A stretch of 25,340 nucleotides of DNA from Candidatus Babeliales bacterium (GTDB lineage Bacteria; Babelota; Babeliae; Babelales; CAZZPM01): assembly GCA_016763165.1 (NCBI GenBank), contig JAESUJ010000096.1, positions 1 to 25,340 of the forward strand, in the 5' to 3' direction. Both the position numbers and the translations under genes were made by a program. Positions 7,049 to 13,868 of the stretch are shown in pieces. The notes beneath the pieces were generated by a model. It had not been told where the DNA came from, did not search any database, and saw only the letters and a list, made by a program, of their open reading frames with translations. Position 1 is the first letter of the stretch. Each line of letters starts with the position of its first letter.

Positions 7049-8111
7049 CTTTAACCCAACTAGAGTGAGAGAACAGATGAAGAAAGTAGATTTGATAATA
7101 GACTTACAATATGGCTCAACGGGCAAAGGCTTGATTGCAGGATACTTAGCTGAGACAAACGGCTATGATACCGTAATCAATGCTAATATGCCGAACGCAG
7201 GCCATACGTACATCAACGTTGAAGGACGTATGTGGATGCATAAGGTACTACCTAACGGTATTGTATCACCGAATTTGAAGCGTGTCATGATTGGCGCAGG
7301 GTCGGTATTCAGCATTAAACAATTGCAGAAGGAGATTGAAGGTTCCAAGGACTTACTGGATGGGGTGGAAATCTTAATCCATCCTAATGCCGTAGTCCTA
7401 CAAGACGAGCACAGTGCAATGGAGCGAAATAACCTGAGTCGCATTTCGTCCACCATGCAGGGTTCAATGGCAGCCACTATCGCTAAAATGATGCGTGACC
7501 CTGAAAACAACCCCACTGCGGCAGGCGAAATTGCAGAATACGGGCACGGATCGCAAATTTCTGAATACGTATGCACTATTGAACAGTGGCATCACGCGCT
7601 GATGAATTCCACTAAAATCTTAGCTGAGGGAGCACAGGGTTACAGCCTTGGCTTGAACGGCAAATTTTGGCCTTTTTGTACATCACGAGATTGCACTCCT
7701 GCAAGATTTATGGCCGACATGGCGATACCTTTGCCTTACCTCAATAAAGTCATCGGAACAGCGCGTTGTCATCCAATCCGCGTGGGAAACACAGCAGACG
7801 GATACAGTGGTGACGTCTATTCCGACCAAGTGGAAATCTCATTTGAACAGCTTGGTCAAGAAACTGAGCTTACTACAGTAACCAAACGCCCACGCCGTAT
7901 ATTCAGTTACAGCAGTCAGCAGATGAAAGATGCGATATTTGATTGCATGCCTGATGAAGTTTTCCTTAACTTCTGTAATTATACTGATACATATGGTCAC
8001 ATAGTACATGATATTAATATCACTGCAGAACGAATCATGGGCAGACCAGTAGTGCGCTATCTTGGTTTTGGCGCTGCGTTTCAAAACATAAAGGACAAAC
8101 TCAATGACTAA
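7041..8111 (+). CDS. purZ: PurZ, N6-succino-2-amino-dAMP synthetase (Z-genome purine synthesis)
   Basis: This 356-residue member of the adenylosuccinate synthetase family catalyses dGMP + Asp + nucleoside triphosphate to succino-2-amino-dAMP, the committing step toward dZTP. The P-loop region reads LQYGSTGKGL, where PurA has QWGDEGKGK. The catalytic Asp (Asp13 of E. coli PurA) is therefore Ser26, the substitution known to make room for the guanine 2-amino group in PurZ. The second catalytic residue, His in NAGHT (H55), is kept. The protein is much shorter than bacterial PurA (about 430), as expected for PurZ. ATG 7041 is chosen for its GGAG seven bases upstream and 8-base overlap with the helicase; ATG 7077 would trim 12 residues. 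No purB or GMP kinase is seen, so the host must supply them. Confidence 0.95.
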   Translation: MSNFNPTRVREQMKKVDLIIDLQYGSTGKGLIAGYLAETNGYDTVINANMPNAGHTYINVEGRMWMHKVLPNGIVSPNLKRVMIGAGSVFSIKQLQKEIEGSKDLLDGVEILIHPNAVVLQDEHSAMERNNLSRISSTMQGSMAATIAKMMRDPENNPTAAGEIAEYGHGSQISEYVCTIEQWHHALMNSTKILAEGAQGYSLGLNGKFWPFCTSRDCTPARFMADMAIPLPYLNKVIGTARCHPIRVGNTADGYSGDVYSDQVEISFEQLGQETELTTVTKRPRRIFSYSSQQMKDAIFDCMPDEVFLNFCNYTDTYGHIVHDINITAERIMGRPVVRYLGFGAAFQNIKDKLND

Positions 8112-8361
8112 CTACGAAGAAACAATCAATATCCTCAATAATATGGCCAAAGTAAAAATGGCCATGAATTCCCACAAGGGGAGTATTGAGTCGGGCAAAA
8201 GTTTAGTCATTTTGCAACAAACGTTCGACGAGTTGAAAGAACTCGAAGAAGCAATGAAAGAAGAAAATTTGATGCACATTATTGAAGAAGCTGCAGATGT
8301 CCAAAACTTCCTAATAGCCGTCGTACATCAACAAATCGAAAGATATAGGAGCAGAAAATGA
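8104..8361 (+). CDS. mazZ: MazZ, MazG-like dGTP pyrophosphohydrolase
   Basis: This compact 85-residue all-helical MazG-fold protein has the metal-binding pattern E43-x2-E46 ... E62-x2-D65 (DELKELEEA and EEAADVQNF). An HKG-S element (residues 24-27) also occurs in other phage MazG-like enzymes and probably contacts the nucleotide. In Z phages MazZ hydrolyses dGTP to dGMP and diphosphate, which feeds PurZ; that substrate is inferred from the flanking purZ and datZ genes, since sequence alone does not give MazG specificity. Its ATG overlaps the purZ end by 8 bases (ATGACTAA) and its stop overlaps the datZ start (ATGA), so the three products should be made in a fixed ratio. Confidence 0.87.
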   Translation: MTNYEETINILNNMAKVKMAMNSHKGSIESGKSLVILQQTFDELKELEEAMKEENLMHIIEEAADVQNFLIAVVHQQIERYRSRK

Positions 8362-8801
8362 AGTTAGATGAACTATTAATGTGCCAAGGAATACAGCGAT
8401 GGCACATCGTCGACACTAGTCGAACCCAATCGGTGGCGGAGCACTCATTCAACGTAGCCATGATAGTATGTAAGTTCATGGAGAAAATGGGCTGCAAAAA
8501 TGAAGACATCGCCCAGAATATGGTGATGGCGTTAGCGCACGATGCCGATGAAGTCCATGAGGGCGACGTCCCTGCAATAGCTAAAAAACCGCCTATTCTC
8601 AAATTATCACTGGCGGGAAGAGCAATCCAAATAGCCGATAAATTAGAAGCTTACTGGTTCTCCCATCACTTTGTTATTGGTCCAAGACGCAGGTTCGTAA
8701 TGGAGGACACGCGCCTTAGATTCACACGTTTATTAGAACAATCCAAGCACAACGAGCGTGGTATGTGGCTTGAAGTGGAACAGGAGATGCATTGTGAGTG
8801 A
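8358..8801 (+). CDS. datZ: DatZ, HD-domain dATP triphosphohydrolase
   Basis: This 147-residue HD-superfamily enzyme has H29 in SVAEHSFNVA, H61-D62 in ALAHDADEVHEGD and D94 in IQIADKLEAY. Together they form the usual HHDD metal site of YfbR-like deoxynucleotidases. In Z phages DatZ strips the triphosphate from dATP, so adenine is excluded from the new DNA. The early W15 and I17 (QRWHI) sit the same distance before the first HD His as the adenine-contacting Trp and Ile I recall in cyanophage S-2L DatZ, but this is from memory. Compared with that enzyme, the last Asp lies closer to the HD pair, so an intervening loop is shorter. Context (mazZ before it, purZ in the same unit) separates it from a generic 5'-nucleotidase. 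Confidence 0.88.
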   Translation: MKLDELLMCQGIQRWHIVDTSRTQSVAEHSFNVAMIVCKFMEKMGCKNEDIAQNMVMALAHDADEVHEGDVPAIAKKPPILKLSLAGRAIQIADKLEAYWFSHHFVIGPRRRFVMEDTRLRFTRLLEQSKHNERGMWLEVEQEMHCE

Positions 8802-9204
8802 AAAAACATTGCGTAAATACATCACCAAGGGACTTAAGCCATTCGGTCACTTGAGCCAAATAGAAAGCCATGCTACTTCGGTTGGCTTCCCTGATACTAA
8901 CTTCTGTTTCGACGGGATAGAGGGCAATATTGAACTCAAGTATTGGTCGCCCAAGAAGGGATACGTCCTTCGCAAAAACCAAATTGCGTGGATACGTGAT
9001 CGAATCAAGGCTAAGGGTCGTGTTTTCCTATTGTTCCTACGAGAGCAGGACGGTAAGCACTACTTCTTGATAGAAATGGATGCTATGTCATTAGCGGCAG
9101 TATCGAAAACGTCGAAAGCAGCAGAATGGGAAGCTCAATCCTGTGTACAGTGGGACGGACGCATAGACTTTGAAGAACTAGAGGAGTTTTTAATCGATGA
9201 ATAA
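8794..9204 (+). CDS. PD-(D/E)XK (VRR-NUC-like) nuclease
   Basis: This 136-residue protein starts at GTG 8794. AGGAG lies seven bases upstream, and the start overlaps datZ by 8 bases; an earlier in-frame GTG at 8758 has no comparable site. Catalytic-type residues are E24, P33-D34 in VGFPDTNFCFDG, E47-L-K49 in GNIELKYW and Q63 in KNQIAWIRD. This matches the small VRR-NUC/Holliday-junction-resolvase-like group. These enzymes cut branched or single-strand-bearing DNA. Here it may resolve replication intermediates or degrade host DNA. Its place directly after datZ suggests it works with the Z system, possibly recycling host nucleotides while Z-DNA is resistant; that last point is inference. Confidence 0.8.
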   Translation: MSEKTLRKYITKGLKPFGHLSQIESHATSVGFPDTNFCFDGIEGNIELKYWSPKKGYVLRKNQIAWIRDRIKAKGRVFLLFLREQDGKHYFLIEMDAMSLAAVSKTSKAAEWEAQSCVQWDGRIDFEELEEFLIDE

Positions 9205-9445
9205 ATTAGATAAGATATTAGAAGAACGCGGTAAGACGAATGGTGATTTCACTGAAATGTGCACTACGATACAACGGTTGAAGCAGGCCATGCTGATGGG
9301 GCATATGAAACGTGAATCATTCCACAATGAGGCAATCGATATGATATGTCATAAACTAGGTCGTATTGCGGCGGGAGACCCAAACAAAGAAGACCACTGG
9401 CGCGACATAGCAGGCTATGCGACACTAGTGGCCGATCGAGTTTAG
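9197..9445 (+). CDS. DUF6378-like phage protein, end of the early operon
   Basis: This is an 82-residue protein with the signature HNEAIDMICHKLGRIAAGDP followed by EDHWRDIAGYATLV, which matches what I recall of DUF6378, a family of small phage proteins without assigned function. It starts at ATG 9197 with GAGGAG upstream and overlaps the nuclease by 8 bases (ATGAATAA). It is mostly helical with no metal-site pattern that I can defend. As the last plus-strand gene, its stop at 9443-9445 overlaps the stop of the convergent minus-strand gene. Confidence 0.75.
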   Translation: MNKLDKILEERGKTNGDFTEMCTTIQRLKQAMLMGHMKRESFHNEAIDMICHKLGRIAAGDPNKEDHWRDIAGYATLVADRV

Positions 9446-9732
9446 TCTTCTCTTCTCTTGGGTAGACTCGCTACAGCAATCTTGATGGCCGTGACGTCCT
9501 TGGCCATATCAGATTGCTGTATTTTTATGTCTTCCAACGTTTGCATATAATGCTCTTGAATCGAAGATATCTTAGTCTCAGCCACGCTAAGTCTAGTTGC
9601 CCCATCCCTCTGACGGTCTATTATAACATCCAACCTTTTATCGGTCTTATTCTTATCATATCGCCAACCAAAGAGAACTACAGTCGCAAGTATTCCCATT
9701 ATCCAAGTTACTAAATCGGTTACGTCTTTCAT
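9442..9732 (-). CDS. Single-TM coiled-coil protein, holin or spanin-like candidate
   Basis: This 96-residue protein has one membrane segment at about residues 6-23 (LVTWIMGILATVVLFGW), followed at once by a strongly charged stretch (RYDKNKTDKR) and a long heptad-like helix to the end. By the positive-inside rule the C-terminus would be cytoplasmic, which argues against a classical Rz-type inner spanin. Its position after the fibre genes matches where T7 keeps its holin (gene 17.5). No endolysin lies next to it in the window. It starts one base after the stop of the beta-barrel gene, with AGAGG as ribosome site. The lysis role is an inference from topology and place. Confidence 0.6.
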   Translation of the reverse strand: MKDVTDLVTWIMGILATVVLFGWRYDKNKTDKRLDVIIDRQRDGATRLSVAETKISSIQEHYMQTLEDIKIQQSDMAKDVTAIKIAVASLPKRRED

Positions 9733-9733
9733 G

Positions 9734-10270
9734 CTAAACCTCTAATGTAATCAATTGCGCACTGTGGCCTCTAATCCATTCATCATAGAGGTCGCTTTTA
9801 ATCCTAGAGTATTCAGAAAATTTATAGCTTATTGACCAATGTTCTGTTATCGAGTAGTCAACCCGTATATTAAACCCTTCGTCGTCATCCCTATCCTTTC
9901 TTTCTAAAGTGCCGTCTAAGTAGTAGACGTTTACTGGAATTAAGTATGTTCCTACGCCTAAAATGAGCCTTAAGTCGTCAGTTATTTGGTACTTATATAG
10001 CAATTCAAGACCTGCTATGTATTTCATATCAACTTCAAGTAACTTATATCTGCCATCAGTACCAGACAAACCGCCGTCAGCATAGCTGCCTCTGATGCCG
10101 ATTCTGCCTCTCCACCAAGTTATCCCTATTGATGGCATGTCATACTGGAAAGTCGCAATGTTGTCTGGACCGCGCCAAGCATGCTTGATGTGCGAATAAC
10201 CCACATCAATTTCATATTCCGCATTGACCCCTCCAGTGAAGAGGAGCAATATTAAAAGTAAGAGTCTCAA
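9734..10270 (-). CDS. Secreted outer-membrane beta-barrel-like protein
   Basis: This 178-residue protein has a clear signal peptide, MRLLLLILLLFTGGVNA with cleavage after VNA. The mature part is made of alternating polar/hydrophobic strands with aromatic girdles, for example YEIDVGYSHIKHAW, IGITWWRGRIGIRGSY, YIAGLELLYKYQI, LRLILGVGTYLIPVNVYY, FNIRVDYSITEHWSISYKFSEYS and a C-terminal AQLITLEV strand. This is what small (about eight-strand) OmpX/PagL/OmpA-like barrels look like. A phage barrel placed beside fibre genes may mask or compete for the receptor, or change the envelope late in infection. It is co-transcribed with another signal-peptide gene. No PagL catalytic motif is evident to me. 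Confidence 0.65.
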   Translation of the reverse strand: MRLLLLILLLFTGGVNAEYEIDVGYSHIKHAWRGPDNIATFQYDMPSIGITWWRGRIGIRGSYADGGLSGTDGRYKLLEVDMKYIAGLELLYKYQITDDLRLILGVGTYLIPVNVYYLDGTLERKDRDDDEGFNIRVDYSITEHWSISYKFSEYSRIKSDLYDEWIRGHSAQLITLEV

Positions 10271-10271
10271 G

Positions 10272-10730
10272 TTATTCCCCTATGCGAGATATTCGTCCAT
10301 TAGTATGTTGTAAGTCATATTCAACAATCCACTGGAACTGAGCCAAATCATTCCCGTCAATAGGGAAGGAGAGGTCAGGCTCCTCCTCCAACGAAGCAAG
10401 GAATGCATTAGCAACAGGAAGGAATTGCTCATCTACCCAGCGCTTAGTCCCTAAGTCTGCAATGACGGAAGGCAGCACCATGACATAAGCTTGTGTGTAG
10501 GGTACATAGATTCCATTAACTAAGTCAGGTATTGCTAAGTACATAGCCCGTGGTACTGGGTCTTCTTCACTATAGATACTCATATAGACGAAGTACTCTT
10601 GTTCTCCTACCCAGAAATGCCAAGTGGGTTGCCCATTTACATTGTCAATAGGTGTGGCAGTATTAGCACTGACCTCTGTAGTTGCTAAGGTCGCTAGCAT
10701 AAACATTATGACCATTATTAATATTTTCAT
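10272..10730 (-). CDS. Periplasmic or secreted protein of unknown function
   Basis: This is a 152-residue protein with an N-terminal signal peptide (MKILIMVIMFMLATLATTEVSA, cleavage after VSA). There is no lipobox Cys at the cleavage point, so it is unlikely to be a lipoprotein. The mature protein is acidic, rich in Trp, Tyr and Pro, and contains PTWHFWVGEQEYFVYM, IPDLVNGIYVPYTQAYVMVLPSVIADLG and a C-terminal WIVEYDLQHTNGRI. I do not recognise a family. It lies one base from the beta-barrel gene and its ATG overlaps the previous stop (TAATG), so the two exported proteins are made together and may interact in the envelope. Confidence 0.65.
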   Translation of the reverse strand: MKILIMVIMFMLATLATTEVSANTATPIDNVNGQPTWHFWVGEQEYFVYMSIYSEEDPVPRAMYLAIPDLVNGIYVPYTQAYVMVLPSVIADLGTKRWVDEQFLPVANAFLASLEEEPDLSFPIDGNDLAQFQWIVEYDLQHTNGRISRIGE

Positions 10731-11308
10731 TATACGAATTCTCCAGTTTGTGTTGAGTAAATTAGGGCATCACCTATATTGCCTCCATCTTTCTTTATAA
10801 CTATGAATTCACCCCATATCTCTTCTATTACATTTGTATTTCTAACTACTGCGGCGTTAAAGTAGAGAGGGGCAACTAAGAAACCAGAACCCCAGTTGAT
10901 ATCATTTGATAAGGTCTGAGGAGGTAATACTTCTACTCCATCAACTTCTATACTAATCCCCGATTGTGTCAAACCCGCTGCAACAACTAAGTAAGTTAAC
11001 TTAGTTATCTTACCTGCTGTGCCTAATGTCACTAATATACCTGTTTGTCCTGCTGCTATATTTTGATTGAATAAGTATGACTCTGCTTTAAACATGCCTC
11101 CACTTCCTCCTGTATCAAATGGGTTAGCAAATAACCCGTTGTCTAAGGAGAGGGCACCCTCAGTTGCTACAGCGGCTAGGAGATAAAATCCTAGAACTCC
11201 GTCTGTAACAACGGCACACATGGTGCCCTCTCTTAGGTTGCTTTCTTTCATATCAGGGTCGAATTGTTTAAAGAATCCGTCCTGCTCTGTTAGTCCTCTA
11301 ATAACCAT
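10730..11308 (-). CDS. Fibre-adjacent beta-rich protein, possible virion accessory protein
   Basis: This 192-residue protein has no signal peptide or membrane helix. It is Gly/Thr/Val-rich and beta-strand-like (GILVTLGTAGKITKLTYLVVAAG, GISIEVDGVEVLPP, SGFLVAPLYFNAAVV, EEIWGEFIVIKKDGG). It sits directly after the tail fibre gene, with its ATG seven bases beyond the fibre stop and AGGTGA before it. Small beta-sandwich proteins in this place are often fibre tips, adaptors or chaperones. I cannot name a family, and a structural role is inferred from position and composition only. Confidence 0.6.
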   Translation of the reverse strand: MVIRGLTEQDGFFKQFDPDMKESNLREGTMCAVVTDGVLGFYLLAAVATEGALSLDNGLFANPFDTGGSGGMFKAESYLFNQNIAAGQTGILVTLGTAGKITKLTYLVVAAGLTQSGISIEVDGVEVLPPQTLSNDINWGSGFLVAPLYFNAAVVRNTNVIEEIWGEFIVIKKDGGNIGDALIYSTQTGEFV

Positions 11309-11315
11309 AAGTCAC

Positions 11316-13859
11316 CTATATCGTTTCATCAATAAACTTAGTCTGTGCATTGAAGCTATTAAAGCTAGACCAACCAATGCCTTCATTATAGAACAAGATT
11401 CGCTTCTCGCCACCTAACGCCATCTCTGGTCTATAGATAATATTACGTTGGCTTATTAGTACCTCGTCAGTGAGTACATTGGCATGAGCTGCATCTAAGG
11501 TTACACGATGTAGTCTATGCTGAGTCGTATCATCACCAACTCTGTCACAATAATATACGATGGGCTCTAAGTCGGTGTAATCCTTACCTCTATAGAAGCT
11601 AGCACCAAATGCATAAGTCGTACCTTCAACGCCAGTGCCACCTGTAGGTGTTCCTCCTACATTAAGAGCGCTACCGAACTTGTTATATCCTAAATCACCA
11701 CGTATTCCTGCGGCTATAACCGTAGTACTGGTACTTGCTCCATCAAATTCAATTAGGATTAAATCGTAGGTAGTACCAAGCGGCATAGTCTGAGGTAATT
11801 GCCAAGTCTCTTGCCATTGAGCGATAAGCGCTCTAGGCGTGTCCCCATACTGAACGTCTAGCAGTCTTGTCCTGTACCCTGCTGGTGGCGAATATGCTAC
11901 ATCCATTTCGGATAACCCAAACTCCTGAAAGGTTCCATCCATACGACCGGTTGCACCACCAAGGGCATTGCCATTTGACAACTTGCTTAAGTAGAACCCA
12001 CCAAAGTCTCTAGTAGGGTCTGCGGGATTGCTACCAGCTGGTATATAAGTTCCTCTCGCATATAGTAAATCAGACCTAGCATTATTAGTAGGATGAGGAT
12101 TCCCAAAGAAGTGAGCTATGGTTCTATTGACTGCACTTGATGGGTCATTAGTTGCTGACTTATCAACACAGCTAATGGCAAAATAGAACTGACCTGCTAA
12201 TCCAGCTTCTGCTGCTGCACTGAATGGTGTAGGTGTTCCGTAATTCTGACCACCGCTTCCTCTTACGAAAGACCATGCTCCTACATCCGTTCTCTTGAAG
12301 AGAAAAGAAGTGGAACCAATAAACATACCTTGGGCGTATCCACTGAGCTCTCCGTAGTCCTGTGTTTCCGAGCTACCTAAGGTATTAGAGTCCTTGCCGT
12401 AACGTACAAGCCCTATATTGGACTCTACAGACCCATCTTGATTTCTTGAAGAATTACGATTACCCCAAGAAGTTATCAACTGACCATTGAGATTATTATG
12501 CCATACAGCGGGCTGGTGATGTTCATCCTCACGATGAGAAATAAGCTTATCATTCAAACCTACATGACTAAACTCAAATCCACTGGTGAGTTCAACTAAT
12601 CGGGTAAGCTTGATGACAGCCTCGCCTAATCTCTTATTAGTGTGCAAGGTGACATCCTCCCCTTCCCCTTGTTCACGTTCTCTGTCTTCGGCCGTCCCGT
12701 AAGTGTCACCACGGTAGATGACGTTCTTCCCATCCTCTATCCTACCTATTACACAAGGGCGTACCCACCAAGTAGAACCACCGTAACCAATACAATTATC
12801 AGCAATAAGACTACGCATCTCATCTGTCTCTTGTTGATTAATAGGGTAGCTATATTCATAAGGGAAATTAGGGTTTTTATCGTTCCCGCTGTTGTTGTCT
12901 GGAGCTTGATACATAAGTATGCCTTTTTTATCGCCTAAATTTAAAATGTAAAAACCGTCTGGGTCGCCTGCATCCTCTGCGTTGACCAGATAGTAAGTAG
13001 CGTTTTTGCCATCGCATTTCGTGGTTTCGCCTAAAGTGTAAGCCCAATCTTCCGTGTACATACTTGCACTTGCACTTACAAGGTTGAATATCGTATCGAA
13101 TAAGAATGGGTTGCCTAAGCTGCCTTTTCTGTCTCCGCTTTCAATTGGTAGTCCTGCAACATCATACCATACAGATAATATTTGCCCGTCGAAAACATCA
13201 AACAACAATGTTAATTCACTATCAACTAGCGTGTAATCTCTTTGCTCTCTACCGTCAACGTAAAGCGCGTGTGCTGATGTTGCCTGCCCAACTATAGTAT
13301 AAACTCTTTCGCCTGTCACAGCGGTTATTAACGGGGCTTTAAGTACGCTCGGTTGTACTATTTCCGGCGTATCTATATTAACTGCTAATACTTGCCCGTC
13401 AGCACCAAACGCCATATATTTATTGGCTCGACTACCAACAGAGCCAAACGTCAATTGCGGTTGAGTCGCTGCGTCGCCCTCAGGGACTCTCAATGACCTT
13501 TCTGCAGTGGATACTGAATCATCAATGCGTTTGATCATCTGCAGGTCGCGCATTGCGGACAAATCCAAGGCAGTCTCATGGCTCTGGGCAGGGAATGCAT
13601 CGTATGCCTCATAATCCATCAGCTGAGTAAACGGAACTACTCTTTCTAATATCACTGACCCCACTGGTGCTGAATCGAATAACACTTGGCCTCCCAACGG
13701 TTCGCCTAGTCCACTAATAGACCATCCCTCTGTAGTTTCAATATCGTTGACTTTAACGGTCATATGTGATTCAAGGTACACTAGGAAATCATAAGCAAAG
13801 CTCGTTACGGAACCGTTCCCCGTATGCGATATGCTTAATTTTTCGTTTTCAACAGTCAT
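11316..13859 (-). CDS. T7-type tail fibre with BNR-like receptor domain
   Basis: This 847-residue protein starts at an ATG preceded by TAGGAGAG. Residues 1-150 match the T7 gp17-type tail-attachment domain (ISHTGNGSVTSFAYDFLVYLES, VNDIETTEGW, QVLFDSAPVGSVILERVVPFTQ). A short helical shaft (ALDLSAMRDLQMIKRIDDSVSTAERS) follows. From about residue 240 onward the protein looks like a beta-propeller with BNR_4-like features. The clearest is a DEHHQPAVWHNNLNGQLITSW stretch near residues 442-462, which resembles the DDHxxP...dGRLL motif of BNR-repeat carbohydrate-active proteins. The receptor is therefore likely a surface polysaccharide or LPS, with binding or lyase activity possible. Which of these applies cannot be told from sequence. 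Confidence 0.85.
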   Translation of the reverse strand: MTVENEKLSISHTGNGSVTSFAYDFLVYLESHMTVKVNDIETTEGWSISGLGEPLGGQVLFDSAPVGSVILERVVPFTQLMDYEAYDAFPAQSHETALDLSAMRDLQMIKRIDDSVSTAERSLRVPEGDAATQPQLTFGSVGSRANKYMAFGADGQVLAVNIDTPEIVQPSVLKAPLITAVTGERVYTIVGQATSAHALYVDGREQRDYTLVDSELTLLFDVFDGQILSVWYDVAGLPIESGDRKGSLGNPFLFDTIFNLVSASASMYTEDWAYTLGETTKCDGKNATYYLVNAEDAGDPDGFYILNLGDKKGILMYQAPDNNSGNDKNPNFPYEYSYPINQQETDEMRSLIADNCIGYGGSTWWVRPCVIGRIEDGKNVIYRGDTYGTAEDREREQGEGEDVTLHTNKRLGEAVIKLTRLVELTSGFEFSHVGLNDKLISHREDEHHQPAVWHNNLNGQLITSWGNRNSSRNQDGSVESNIGLVRYGKDSNTLGSSETQDYGELSGYAQGMFIGSTSFLFKRTDVGAWSFVRGSGGQNYGTPTPFSAAAEAGLAGQFYFAISCVDKSATNDPSSAVNRTIAHFFGNPHPTNNARSDLLYARGTYIPAGSNPADPTRDFGGFYLSKLSNGNALGGATGRMDGTFQEFGLSEMDVAYSPPAGYRTRLLDVQYGDTPRALIAQWQETWQLPQTMPLGTTYDLILIEFDGASTSTTVIAAGIRGDLGYNKFGSALNVGGTPTGGTGVEGTTYAFGASFYRGKDYTDLEPIVYYCDRVGDDTTQHRLHRVTLDAAHANVLTDEVLISQRNIIYRPEMALGGEKRILFYNEGIGWSSFNSFNAQTKFIDETI

Positions 13860-13868
13860 GCTGCTCTC

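Noticed and set aside
7041..8111. Ordinary PurA (adenylosuccinate synthetase)
   Set aside because: The catalytic Asp is Ser, the protein is about 75 residues shorter than bacterial PurA, and mazZ and datZ are adjacent.
8758..8793. Upstream GTG start for the nuclease gene
   Set aside because: No ribosome site precedes it and it would add 12 residues deep within datZ; GTG 8794 has AGGAG at good spacing.
9437..9470. Bidirectional intrinsic terminator at the convergence
   Set aside because: The 18-base loop is large and neither strand has a T tract after the stem.
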